This document shows, piece after piece, positions 16,828 through 26,381 of a stretch of DNA of 64,000 nt. Numbering within the stretch: position 1 is the stretch's first letter; each line of letters starts with the position of its first letter. Under the pieces are notes generated by a model that was given only the letters and a program-made list of their open reading frames with translations, ran no database searches and was not told the DNA's origin. The stretch is taken from assembly GCF_004114615.1 (NCBI RefSeq), contig NZ_CP035300.1, positions 558,001-622,000 on the forward strand. Direction: 5' to 3'. This stretch comes from Dyella sp. M7H15-1 (GTDB taxonomy: Bacteria; Pseudomonadota; Gammaproteobacteria; Xanthomonadales; Rhodanobacteraceae). Position numbers and translations under genes: made by a program.

Positions 16828-16905
16828 GATGCAGCCTAACCGTCGTGTCACCTATCAGCAACAACAGAACGCATCCTGGCGTTTGTCCAACGAATCTCGC
16901 CACTC

Positions 16906-17949
16906 TCAAAGCGAACGCAGGAACTCGGCGAGATCAAGCCGCTCCTCCACGCTGAGATTCAATGGCCGTCCTGCCTGCAAACTGCGGTAATACACTTCGC
17001 GATCGATCGCATCCTCCAGCGTTGGTACGCTGCCATCGTGCATGTACGGCGCCGTGTGGGACACACTACGTAGCGATGGCGTGCGAAATAGCCCGATGTC
17101 CGCCGGGTCCAGCGTGACATTGAACCGCCCAAGCTGGGCTTCGTCCGCCTGCGTGGCGACGCGATCGCCGATGGCGCCACCTTGTAGCGATCGTGTGATC
17201 ACGCCTTGGGTGAGTGCGGACAGGTTCGCGGCAATGCCATCCAGGCCGACACCCGATCGATGATAGGCATGATCCGTGAACGCCGATGACGAACCGTCGA
17301 GCCGATGGCATTCCGCACAGCCGGCTTTGCCTTGGAACAAGGCCAGCCCGAGTTGTGCGCGCGGATTCAACGCAGCGCGATCACCGCGCCGATAACGATC
17401 GAACGGACTCTCGGGCGGCGTCAACGAGCGCACATAGGCGGCGAGGACCGTGCCGACCTCGGTGGCTGTGAGCGAAACGCCTCCGTCAGAAAAGGCTTGC
17501 GCGAATGCCGTGCGGTACGCACCGTTGCGCGTGATCCGCCGCAACAGTTGGCTCTGATCGTGAAGGCCCATCTCCACGGGATTGGTGAGGGGATCGAGCA
17601 CGGCCTGCTCAAGTGTCGTGCGGCGTCCATCCCAGAAAAAGGTGGATTCGTTCGCTGCGGCGATAGGGAGGAGACTCGGCGTGTTGCGCGTACCCGTATG
17701 CCCATATACCCCGATGGCCACGGCACGCCCATCCGTGTAGCTCCTGTCCGGCATATGGCAAGACGCACAGCGCACGGCGCCATCGGCGCTCAACGATGGA
17801 TCGTTGAAGAGCTGCTTGCCCAACGCAATGCGCCGGGCAAGCCGCGCTGCGTCGGGCGACGCATGCACAACTGGATGCAACACGACTTCCGCGGCCACGC
17901 TGATCAGCACGACCGCAGCCAGCAACGCAATCCAACCCTTGCGAGGCAT
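16906..17949 (-). CDS. di-haem cytochrome c peroxidase (CcpA/MauG family)
   Basis: 347 residues. A signal/anchor helix (WIALLAAVVLISVAAEVVL) lies at 6-25. Two haem motifs are present, CASCHM near 60 and CAECHR near 214, each followed by family signatures (RNTPSLLPIAA; FRTPSLRSVSHTAPYMHDG). The order FFWDGRRTTLEQAVLDPLTNPVEMG is typical of bacterial di-haem peroxidases. It reduces hydrogen peroxide or oxidises a partner in the periplasm. No neighbour points to a dedicated substrate. Confidence 0.9.
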   Translation of the reverse strand: MPRKGWIALLAAVVLISVAAEVVLHPVVHASPDAARLARRIALGKQLFNDPSLSADGAVRCASCHMPDRSYTDGRAVAIGVYGHTGTRNTPSLLPIAAANESTFFWDGRRTTLEQAVLDPLTNPVEMGLHDQSQLLRRITRNGAYRTAFAQAFSDGGVSLTATEVGTVLAAYVRSLTPPESPFDRYRRGDRAALNPRAQLGLALFQGKAGCAECHRLDGSSSAFTDHAYHRSGVGLDGIAANLSALTQGVITRSLQGGAIGDRVATQADEAQLGRFNVTLDPADIGLFRTPSLRSVSHTAPYMHDGSVPTLEDAIDREVYYRSLQAGRPLNLSVEERLDLAEFLRSL

Positions 17950-17980
17950 CCTGCACGTTCTCCTGTCGCGGGTCGGTCGT

Positions 17981-18165
17981 CTACATCGTCACAAAGCGCA
18001 CGGTGGCGCCGCTGGCTTTGAGCGCTGCCGTGTCGGCAGCTTGCTCGGATGCATCATTGACGACCATCACCACGATGCCTTTCAGCGCAGTTGCCGAAAA
18101 CGGCCCTGTCACGACGCCGTGCCATCAGACCACAACGCGGTTACGTCTGCCTACTGTGAAAATCT
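17981..18165 (-). pseudogene. remnant of an unidentified gene with a frameshift
   Basis: On the minus strand one frame reads ADVTALWSDGT and then stops. The adjacent frame continues protein-like as VVTGPFSATALKGIVVMVV and NDASEQAADTAALKASGATV to a TAG at 17981-17983. Removing two bases would join both into a smooth sequence, so this looks like the 3' end of a decayed gene upstream of the peroxidase. The family is unknown. The rest of 17950-18314 shows only the upstream region of the next gene. Confidence 0.35.
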
Positions 18166-18314
18166 TCACGGATTATTCATGCCGAATCTGATGCCATTCG
18201 CAGACAACTTCACCCCCCTTTCACGCCGGGACAGGGCGTCAGGGGTTCAAGAGGTTCATGACGTTGAGATCAAGCTGGCCGTTTCCCAAGGAGCGGTAAG
18301 AAAAGGACTGTGCA

Positions 18315-20768
18315 ATGGAATCGCTGGGGAACGGAAGGTGGGAAGTGGATGGTGCGCCATTTGGATCGAGCGCAAGCCCGTCTCGCCGGCGTTGGATCGA
18401 TCGATGGTTTCATGCAGGCGTCACCGGTCTGCTTTGCTTCCTGCTGCTAGCTTCGGGTGGCTTGTCCGCACAAACCTCCCACTACGTCTACGACGCCAAC
18501 GGTCGCGTCGTCGCAGTGACCGCGAGTAACGGCACCAGCGTCCAATACGGCTACAACACGCTCGGGCACGTGAATCAGGTCAGCACCCCCTTTGCGGCGG
18601 GGCAACTGGGGATCTTCTCGTTCATGCCAACCCATGGCAAAGCGGGGACACAAGTCACGCTTCAGGGGCAAGGTTTCGACAGCCAAGCTGCGAATGACAC
18701 GGTGAGTTTCAACGGGACGGTAGCCAGTGTCACTTCGGCCGCGTCAACACAATGGGTGGCAACGGTTCCAAGTGGCGCCACCACGGGGCCGATCAGCGTG
18801 ACGGTGGCGGGTAACACGGTCAGCAGTGCCACGTCCTTTGTCGTGGATGACACCGGGGTACCCCCTACGATTGCTCAGGTCAGTCCGGTGGTGGTGACGA
18901 CAGGCCAGACGGTGACCGTCACCGGCGCGTATCTCGATCCTGTTGCGGGTGACACGCGTGTCCAAATGGGTGGCGGCAATATTCTCGCGTTGGTGAGTAT
19001 CAGTGATACGCAGTTGCAATATGCCGTGCCAAGCGGTGCGATCAGTGGGCAAGTTACGGTCGACACCCCGTATGGGGAGGCGACGAGCACGTCGCCCGTT
19101 GTTGTGCTGCCTAGTTCGATCAACGCCGCCAACGTGGTCAGCAGTGGCTATGTCACGGCTGATGGTGCTGTAGCCCATCTCAACATCGGTGCTGCCGGCC
19201 AAATGGGTGCAGTGGTTTTCAATGGAACGGCAGGCGAATGGGCGAGCTTGCAGATCAGCCATATCACGACGGCGAGCAGCATTAGCTACATGATCTATGC
19301 ACCGGATCATGTGCAGATTCAATCCGGAACCATTTCCACCACCTCGCCCACGATACATCTGCCGCCATTGACAACGAGCGGTGCGTACCTGGTGGTGTTT
19401 CAACCCAATACGACAGGCGCCCAGCTCACCGTGGCGATGGAAATAAACCCGGCGATTGTCAACAGCGTGCCGCTAGCACTCAGTACCGCAGGGGCGGCGC
19501 AGAGCAAACGACTGATTATCTCGGCCACGGCCGGCAGCAACCTGGAATTGACGTTGGAAAACGTCAATGTGGTGGGCGGCGGTGAGAACGGGGTGAATCT
19601 GGCTGTCTACAAGGCGGCAGGGACATCCATTGCATCATTTGGTTGCTATGCGGCCGGTTCCGGCGCTTCCTGCCGGGCGGCCTTGTGGAACCTGGCAAGC
19701 GGTGCCTATACGGCCATCGTGACACCCATGAACGGTGGCACGATGAGTTTCAGTGCGTTATTGCAAGCGGATATCGTGGGTGGCGCATTAACCGCGAACA
19801 CCCCAGTCCCCGTCCATCTTGGCATGGGGCAGATCGAGCGCTTCACCTTCACCGCCAACGCCGGCGATACCGTGGCCTTGAACGTGTCAGGCGTCAGCAC
19901 CACTCCGTCGGGCCAACCGCTGTATGCCTTAGTCTTCAGTCCGACCACGCAGGCGATCGCGACGAACAATGCGTATGTCAGCTTCAACACGGTCAACTCC
20001 ACAACCATCAACCTGGCCAATCTCCCCGCGACGGGCACGTATACGGTGGTGTTCTACACCGCCATAGGCATTCCGGCCAGCGCACAATTGATGCTCGTGC
20101 CTGGCGTGACAGGCACGATGAACAGTAGCGGTGCAGTGCAAAGCTTCGCCACAACCACGCCAAACCAAAACGCCTATCTGCGCTTTACCGCCCATGCGGG
20201 CGATAACCTCGAGTTGGAACTGGAAAATGTTGCCGTCACCGGCGGAAGCAACAGCGTTGAGCTCAACGTCTACAACCCTTCCGGAAGCTTCTTAACAAAC
20301 TTTACCTGCTATACAGGCTCCGGCGCTTCGTGCCGTGCCGCCTTGTGGAATCTCGTGTCCGGCGTCTATACCGCCATCGTTTCCCCAACCAATGGCGGCA
20401 CAATCCGTTTCGATGCACTGTTGCAGCCCGATGTCATGGGTGGCGCATTAACCGCGAACACCCCAGTCCCCGTCCATCTTGGCATGGGGCAGATCGAACG
20501 CTTCACCTTCACCGCCAACGCCGGCGATACCGTGGCCTTGAACGTGTCAGGCGTCAGCACCACTCCGTCAGGCCAACCGCTGTATGCCTTAGTCTTCAGT
20601 CCGACCACGCAGGCGATCGCGACGAACAATGCGTATGTCAGCTTCAACACAGCCAGTTCGACGACGAGCAACCTGGCCAATCTCCCCGCGACGGGCACGT
20701 ATACGGTGGTGTTCTACACCGCCATAGGCATTCCAGCCCATGCGCAATTAACGCTAATACCCCAGTAA
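18315..20768 (+). CDS. exported YD-repeat/IPT-TIG protein with C-terminal tandem repeats
   Basis: 817 residues; ATG at 18315 with AAAAGGA eight bases upstream. A hydrophobic signal segment ends in LLLASGGLSAQT near residue 55. A single Rhs-like YD stretch follows (SHYVYDANGRVVAVT, YGYNTLGHVNQV). Two IPT/TIG immunoglobulin-like domains (about 95-180 and 185-268) precede a spacer. Two 220-residue units come last (about 375-595 and 596-817), each with two beta-sandwich domains resembling bacterial pre-peptidase C-terminal domains, and with paired cysteines (FGCYAAGSGASC). It probably is a cell-surface or secreted partner of the Rhs protein encoded next. The exact role is unknown. Confidence 0.65.
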   Translation: MESLGNGRWEVDGAPFGSSASPSRRRWIDRWFHAGVTGLLCFLLLASGGLSAQTSHYVYDANGRVVAVTASNGTSVQYGYNTLGHVNQVSTPFAAGQLGIFSFMPTHGKAGTQVTLQGQGFDSQAANDTVSFNGTVASVTSAASTQWVATVPSGATTGPISVTVAGNTVSSATSFVVDDTGVPPTIAQVSPVVVTTGQTVTVTGAYLDPVAGDTRVQMGGGNILALVSISDTQLQYAVPSGAISGQVTVDTPYGEATSTSPVVVLPSSINAANVVSSGYVTADGAVAHLNIGAAGQMGAVVFNGTAGEWASLQISHITTASSISYMIYAPDHVQIQSGTISTTSPTIHLPPLTTSGAYLVVFQPNTTGAQLTVAMEINPAIVNSVPLALSTAGAAQSKRLIISATAGSNLELTLENVNVVGGGENGVNLAVYKAAGTSIASFGCYAAGSGASCRAALWNLASGAYTAIVTPMNGGTMSFSALLQADIVGGALTANTPVPVHLGMGQIERFTFTANAGDTVALNVSGVSTTPSGQPLYALVFSPTTQAIATNNAYVSFNTVNSTTINLANLPATGTYTVVFYTAIGIPASAQLMLVPGVTGTMNSSGAVQSFATTTPNQNAYLRFTAHAGDNLELELENVAVTGGSNSVELNVYNPSGSFLTNFTCYTGSGASCRAALWNLVSGVYTAIVSPTNGGTIRFDALLQPDVMGGALTANTPVPVHLGMGQIERFTFTANAGDTVALNVSGVSTTPSGQPLYALVFSPTTQAIATNNAYVSFNTASSTTSNLANLPATGTYTVVFYTAIGIPAHAQLTLIPQ
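19770..20740 (+). repeat. 660-bp tandem duplication inside the YD/TIG gene
   Basis: Sequence from about 19775 recurs exactly 660 bp later (about 20435). Over roughly 210 bp (19779-19990 against 20439-20650) only two bases differ, while the preceding half of the unit has diverged to clearly different but homologous protein. The uneven divergence suggests recent gene conversion of the 3' half. Confidence 0.85.
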
Positions 20769-20829
20769 AACGGATCAACACGGATCGAGCGATGAGTGGT
20801 CATGCCACGGCATGCCTAAAAGGACATTG

Positions 20830-23800
20830 ATGATGAAAGTCAGGGAAACGCGCTGGAGTGGCGCACGGGTGGTCGGGATGATGGCGAGTGTCATCCTGCT
20901 GAGCGTGGTCGCCGTGTCGTTGCCAAAGGCATCGTCGCCCGAACGGGTCACGACCCATCATCACGCATACGTGCTACCCGCCTCGGCCGACATCCGTCGC
21001 ACGCTCCTGCCCGACGGGCGCTTGCTTGAGGTGCATGGCGGAGAAGGTCTCGCTTATCTCCTTGATGAGGGCCAGCGCCTTCCCGTGAAACTGCCGGAAG
21101 CTCGTCGCTTCGGCTCGGTCACGGTGATGCCCGGTGGCGACGTGCTGCTCTGGGGCGGTGTCGATGCGCAAGGCCACATGCTGGACAACGGCGAATGGTT
21201 CCATCCATCCACGCAGCATTTCGTGCGCACGGGCGCGTTGGACTTGCCGGCGCGTGCCGGCCACACGCTTACCGTGCTGACGGATGGCAGCGTGCTGATG
21301 ACGGGCGGTTGGTCGGTCGACGGCAAACCCGCGACCCTGTCTGTGGTGTGGCAGCCGCAAACCCGTCAGATCACGCTGCTGAGCAAGGCTGTATCACCGC
21401 GCATGGAAGCCAAGGCCACCTTGCAAAGCGACGGCTCTGTCGTGATCGAAGAGGGGGTCGATGAGCACGGCCTGCCGATCCACGAAGCGTGGCAATACGA
21501 TCCCACAACGTCACGATGGTGGGTCGGCGTCACCGCGCCGGCCAAACCGGCATCGCTGATCACAAAAACCTCCCCCGACCAAAACACCACGTCCGCTTCC
21601 CTTCACGGCCCGCTGGTGATGCGCTTTGCAGCCCCTGTCGACGTGCGCCAACTCAACGATGGCGCGGTGACCTTGCTCGGTCCGGAAGGCGCGGTGCCAG
21701 TCAAGGCGATAGGCACCGAGGGTGGCCGCCTGGCCTTCGTGCAATTGCCGGATGATCTGTATCCCGGCTCGCGCTATACGCTGTTCGTGAAGGGCTTGCA
21801 CACCGCAACCGGCGAGGCGGTGCCGTACACCGCGGTGGGCTTTACCACCGCCAGCCACGATGTCACTGGCGTGGTGTTGGCTGGGTCGGGGGCGCGTCCG
21901 GCAGCGAACACGCCGACGTCCTCGGAAACCGCTCTGCCCCCGCTCTATGTGATGGCCGGTGGCGGGCATGCGACATGCACGGGCGATCAACTTTGCCGAG
22001 ATCACGGCTTCGTACGCGACGGGGCGTTCTATCCCGGCAAGAACAATGCGCCGGATGCAACAGGCGCCCACTGGCGCCTGTATGCCAAGTACCAACACCT
22101 GCCCGACACGCGTGCGCTGGAAGCGGCACTGCCAAAAAATATCACCGCATTCATCGGCCAAGTGCGCCAGATCGACGAAACGCCTGTCGCCAACGTGGCG
22201 GTGAGCATTGGCGATCAGATCGTGAAGACGGATGCGCAAGGTATATTCGTGCTGAAAGATCTTCCCGCCGGACGGCAGGAACTCTTCGTGGATGGCGACT
22301 CGGCCAACCATGGTCATGTGACATACGGTCGTTTTGTGGTCGGCGCCGACGTGAAGGCCCACGCCATCAGCCACATGCCATTCGTGATGTACCTACCACG
22401 CATCCTGCCGCGCGACGAGATCGCATTGCCGACACCGACCCCGCGCGAAGTGGTGCTTGAGCACCCGGACATGCCGGGACTGGAGCTACATATCCCTGCC
22501 GGTGCGGTGTTCAAGGATCGACAAGGCAAGGTGCTCACGCATATTGCGCTGGTGCCTACGCCGGTCGATCACGCGCCGTTCCCGTTGCCCGACAACTTCC
22601 CGATGTACTTCACCCTCCAGCCGGGCGATGCGGTGATGCAAGGGCTGACGCCGGAAGCCGCCAAGGGCATCCGCGTGGTCTACCCCAACTATGGCCAAGC
22701 GAAGGCCAACACGGCGGCTGATTTCTGGGTGTATAGCGCCCAAGACGGCTGGCAGATGTACGGCACTGGACATGTTTCTACCGACACCCAACATCTCGCA
22801 CCCGATCCCGGCGTGGCGCTGACGCTTGCCTTGGGTGCGGGTGCGTCGATCAGCAGCGCCGCCGGAGGGACGGAGCAAAAGGTTTGCAATGCGCAAAGGG
22901 GCGAGCCGATCGACCTGCAAACCGGCATCCTGTTTCACGAGTGGGACGATCTGGCCATTCGCGACATCCTGCCGTTGACGCTGACCCGTACGTATAACTC
23001 GGCGAGTACGGCCTCGCAGATGTTCGGCATCGGTGGCAACAGCAACGTCGGCATGCATCTGGCCGGCACCACGCCCAACAACGATCACACCTTCAACACG
23101 GTGCAGATGGTGTTGCCGTGCGGCGAGGGGGTGAACTTCCATTTGGTCAGCGGTTCGGCCAATTGGCCGTTCCCGGCCGGTACCGTGTGGGAGCACACCG
23201 ACACCGATTCGTCGCTGTATGGCGCCACCCTGCAGTTCGTCTACGACACCACGCCCAGCGCCGCCCATTGGATCGTGACGATGAAGGACGGCACGCAATA
23301 CGCCTTCACCAATCATGTGCCCAACAGCCTGTCGTGGATACAAGACCGCTACGGCAACCAGATTCAATACACCTACAACGGCGGCCTGCTCGAACAAGCC
23401 CTCTCACCCAGCGGCCGCACCCTCACCTTCAACTACGACAGCGGTAACCGCGTCACTAGCGCCGTCGACCACAGCGGCCGCACCCTCGGCTATGCCTACA
23501 ACAGCGCCGGAAGCCTGACCACGGTCACGTACCCGGACAACACCACCGAGCAATACACCTACGACGCCAACCACCACATGCTCACCATGCAGGATCGGCG
23601 CGGCCATGTGTGGGTGACCAATCAGTACGACGCCAATGGAAGAGTGACCAAGCAAACCTACGCCGACAACACGTCCTATCAGTTTGCCTATATCACTGAC
23701 AGCAACAACGTCGTCACGGCGACCACGGTGACCGACCCGAATGGCAACCAGGAGCAGGTCGCCTTCGATCCAGTGAGCAGTTATCCCTCCAGCATCACGG

Positions 23801-26157
23801 AGGCTTACGGTACCTCGCTGGCGCAGACCGCCACGTTCAACCGTGAGTCGTCGGGCTTACTCGACAGCCAAACGGATGCCCTGGGCCGCACCACCGCCTA
23901 CGCCCACGATGCGCTAGGCAACGTCACCCGCATTACGCGGTTGTCCGGTACGTCGAATGCGGTGACCACCCGCTTCACCTACACCAACGATTACAACCAG
24001 CTCGCCTCGGTGACCGATCCGTTAGGGCATACCACCACCTTCAGCTATACCCATGGCTGCCTCACGGGACGCACCGATGCGTTAGGTCATAGCACCACGA
24101 TCCAGTGCAATGCCGCCGGCCAGCCGACGACGGTGCAGGATGCGTTGGGCCATACCGTGAGTCTTACTTACCGGGGCTACGACCTGCAGAGTGTTACCGA
24201 TCCGCTTGGTCGCACGGTCAACTACGTGGTCGATACTTTGGGACGTCGGATTGCCGCCCGCGATCCATTGGGAAATGTCACGCTCACGCAATATGACAAC
24301 AACGATCGTGTAACGGCTATGACAGACCCGCTCAATCAAACCACGACGCAAACTTACGACGGCAACGGCAACCTGCTGAGCGTGACGCTGCCCAACACCG
24401 GCGTGATCCACTACGCCTACGACAACCGCAACCGGCGGATCACGCGCACCGATGCCATGAACCAGAGCGAGTCGTGGACGTATGACGGCATGGGCGATGT
24501 GCTCACGCATACGGATCGCAAAGGCCAAACTACCGACCTCAGCTACGACGCGCTCAACCGCAAAAGCCTGGTGTCCTACGCGGATGGCTCCGGCATCCAG
24601 GCCAGCTACGACGCCGGCAACCGCATCACAAGCCTGACCGACTCGACCAGCGGCACGCTGAGCTGGGATTACGACGGCCTGGATCGCGTCACCAGCACCA
24701 GTGCGCCGCAAGGCAGCGTCAGCTACACCTACGATGCCGCCGGCCGGCGCACCAGCATGACCGCGGCGGCGCAAGCGACGGCCAACTACGGCTACGACAA
24801 TGCGAACCGCCTCACGACGATCACGCAAGGCAGCGAAACAGTGCAACTGGCGTATGACGCCGACAACCGACGAGCCACGCTGACGCTGCCCAACGGCATC
24901 ACCGTCAACTACGGCTATGACACCGCGAGCGAACTGACCGGGCTGACCTATACGCAAGGCAACGGCACCCCGCTTGGCAACCTGACTTACGGATATGACG
25001 CCGACGGAAGAATCATCAGCAAAGGCGGCAGCTTCGCCACGGACGTGCTGCCGACGGCGACCACACAGCCGGCGACGTTTGACCTGAATGATCGGGAGAC
25101 GAATTTCAACGGGCAGGCGCTGACTTACGACGCGAACGGCAACCTGACCAGTGATGGGACGAACACGTATACGTGGAATGCGCGCAATCAGCTTGCGCAG
25201 ATCAGTCAGGGCGGCACGGTGCAGTTGAGCTTCAGCTATGACGCTTTGGGGCGGCGGACCAGCAAGTCCATACAGGGCACTGCAACGCAATTCCTGTATG
25301 ACGGCATGAATGCGGTGCAGGAAACCCAAGGTGGCACGATCAATCCGATCCTGATTGGTTTAGGCATCGACGAGCGTTTTGCGCGCAACGATGTCACGGG
25401 ACGAACGTACTTCTTGACGGACTTGCTCAACAGCACGATTGCATTGACTGATCCGACTGGTGCAATCAGGCAGCGCTACAGCTACGACCCGTATGGGAAC
25501 GTGACACCAAGTGACACGACAACGGGATTCACGAATCCGTACCAGTACACGGGGCGAGAAGCCGACAGCCCGGGCCTCTACTACTATCGAGCACGCTATT
25601 ACAGCCCCATGATGGGTGGCTTTATCAGCGAAGACCCAATTGAATTCGACGGCGGTCAAAATAGCTTCTATGCCTATGTTGGTGGGGACCCGGTGGACAA
25701 TGCGGACCCACTTGGCCTTGCTTCGGGACCTGTCTGCCAAGCTGCATGGGCAGCGGCGGGAGCGGCATGCGGTGGAGTTATTGGAGGAGGGCTTGGGGCT
25801 TTAGGAGGTGCGGTGGGTGCTGGTGGTGCTTGCACGCTTGTCGCACCAGGGGTGGGCACAGTTGGGTGCGGAGCTGCCGGAGGTTCGGCTGGTGGTTCTG
25901 CGGGCGCGGGCGCGGGAGCTGTGGCAGGTGGAGCAGTCGGCAGCTGGCTCGGTGGCAAAATGTGCAATGCGACTGATGATGGCTCGAATAAAGACCAATG
26001 CTATGCCAACTATGAGGAAGACATTAGTGTTTGTAGGGCTATTGCTCGTCGCAGAGGTTCATGGAAAGGTCGGGCTTGTTATACGTCCGCTGCTGATCGA
26101 TTGGCCGCATGCGAGCGAGGACTTCCGTTGCCACCGCTGAATACATGGAATAACTAA
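20830..26157 (+). CDS. exported Rhs-family polymorphic toxin, full length
   Basis: About 1775 residues; the ATG at 20830 is chosen over 20812 because AAAAGGA precedes it. In order: an N-terminal hydrophobic export segment (VVGMMASVILLSVVAVSL); Kelch-like repeats (about 50-190, e.g. VLLWGGVDAQGHMLDNGEWF); an Ig-like domain (about 255-345); a carboxypeptidase-regulatory-like domain (about 440-510); a DUF6531-like entry with LQTGILFHEWDDL near 690; YD repeats (about 830-1530); and the RHS core end YYYRARYYSPMMGGFISEDP. The tip (last ~140 residues) has a Gly/Ala-rich hydrophobic stretch, then a cysteine-bearing segment (CYANYEEDISVCR, ACYTSAADRLAAC, LPLPPL) that I recall from other Rhs tips but cannot assign an activity. 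No PAAR domain is present, so export is by a signal sequence rather than an evident type VI route. Confidence 0.85.
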   Translation: MMKVRETRWSGARVVGMMASVILLSVVAVSLPKASSPERVTTHHHAYVLPASADIRRTLLPDGRLLEVHGGEGLAYLLDEGQRLPVKLPEARRFGSVTVMPGGDVLLWGGVDAQGHMLDNGEWFHPSTQHFVRTGALDLPARAGHTLTVLTDGSVLMTGGWSVDGKPATLSVVWQPQTRQITLLSKAVSPRMEAKATLQSDGSVVIEEGVDEHGLPIHEAWQYDPTTSRWWVGVTAPAKPASLITKTSPDQNTTSASLHGPLVMRFAAPVDVRQLNDGAVTLLGPEGAVPVKAIGTEGGRLAFVQLPDDLYPGSRYTLFVKGLHTATGEAVPYTAVGFTTASHDVTGVVLAGSGARPAANTPTSSETALPPLYVMAGGGHATCTGDQLCRDHGFVRDGAFYPGKNNAPDATGAHWRLYAKYQHLPDTRALEAALPKNITAFIGQVRQIDETPVANVAVSIGDQIVKTDAQGIFVLKDLPAGRQELFVDGDSANHGHVTYGRFVVGADVKAHAISHMPFVMYLPRILPRDEIALPTPTPREVVLEHPDMPGLELHIPAGAVFKDRQGKVLTHIALVPTPVDHAPFPLPDNFPMYFTLQPGDAVMQGLTPEAAKGIRVVYPNYGQAKANTAADFWVYSAQDGWQMYGTGHVSTDTQHLAPDPGVALTLALGAGASISSAAGGTEQKVCNAQRGEPIDLQTGILFHEWDDLAIRDILPLTLTRTYNSASTASQMFGIGGNSNVGMHLAGTTPNNDHTFNTVQMVLPCGEGVNFHLVSGSANWPFPAGTVWEHTDTDSSLYGATLQFVYDTTPSAAHWIVTMKDGTQYAFTNHVPNSLSWIQDRYGNQIQYTYNGGLLEQALSPSGRTLTFNYDSGNRVTSAVDHSGRTLGYAYNSAGSLTTVTYPDNTTEQYTYDANHHMLTMQDRRGHVWVTNQYDANGRVTKQTYADNTSYQFAYITDSNNVVTATTVTDPNGNQEQVAFDPVSSYPSSITEAYGTSLAQTATFNRESSGLLDSQTDALGRTTAYAHDALGNVTRITRLSGTSNAVTTRFTYTNDYNQLASVTDPLGHTTTFSYTHGCLTGRTDALGHSTTIQCNAAGQPTTVQDALGHTVSLTYRGYDLQSVTDPLGRTVNYVVDTLGRRIAARDPLGNVTLTQYDNNDRVTAMTDPLNQTTTQTYDGNGNLLSVTLPNTGVIHYAYDNRNRRITRTDAMNQSESWTYDGMGDVLTHTDRKGQTTDLSYDALNRKSLVSYADGSGIQASYDAGNRITSLTDSTSGTLSWDYDGLDRVTSTSAPQGSVSYTYDAAGRRTSMTAAAQATANYGYDNANRLTTITQGSETVQLAYDADNRRATLTLPNGITVNYGYDTASELTGLTYTQGNGTPLGNLTYGYDADGRIISKGGSFATDVLPTATTQPATFDLNDRETNFNGQALTYDANGNLTSDGTNTYTWNARNQLAQISQGGTVQLSFSYDALGRRTSKSIQGTATQFLYDGMNAVQETQGGTINPILIGLGIDERFARNDVTGRTYFLTDLLNSTIALTDPTGAIRQRYSYDPYGNVTPSDTTTGFTNPYQYTGREADSPGLYYYRARYYSPMMGGFISEDPIEFDGGQNSFYAYVGGDPVDNADPLGLASGPVCQAAWAAAGAACGGVIGGGLGALGGAVGAGGACTLVAPGVGTVGCGAAGGSAGGSAGAGAGAVAGGAVGSWLGGKMCNATDDGSNKDQCYANYEEDISVCRAIARRRGSWKGRACYTSAADRLAACERGLPLPPLNTWNN

Positions 26158-26381
26158 TGTCAGGCAGAATCTACAATCACTTGGTTACCGTTGATCTGGA
26201 TAAGCATTGCATCCGAGTTTTTCGGGTTATGCCAAGCGGCGAGAATGTCTTGTTCACTGAGCTTCCTCTGCCAATGGAAGGGGGAGAGGGGTGGACAGAT
26301 GGGCTGACTGCTGTTGCGCATGCTCTTGGCGAAGATATATTCATGGATTCGCCAGTGACGCGCGATTTTTTTGCACTTTGA
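26157..26381 (+). CDS. small candidate immunity protein of the main Rhs tip
   Basis: 74 residues starting at an ATG that overlaps the Rhs stop codon by one base (TAATG), so translation is coupled. The protein is soluble-looking and acidic (IYNHLVTVDLDKHCIRVFRV, ending PVTRDFFAL). I recognise no family. Position directly behind a polymorphic-toxin tip is the usual place of the cognate immunity gene; that is the only basis for the call. Confidence 0.55.
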   Translation: MSGRIYNHLVTVDLDKHCIRVFRVMPSGENVLFTELPLPMEGGEGWTDGLTAVAHALGEDIFMDSPVTRDFFAL

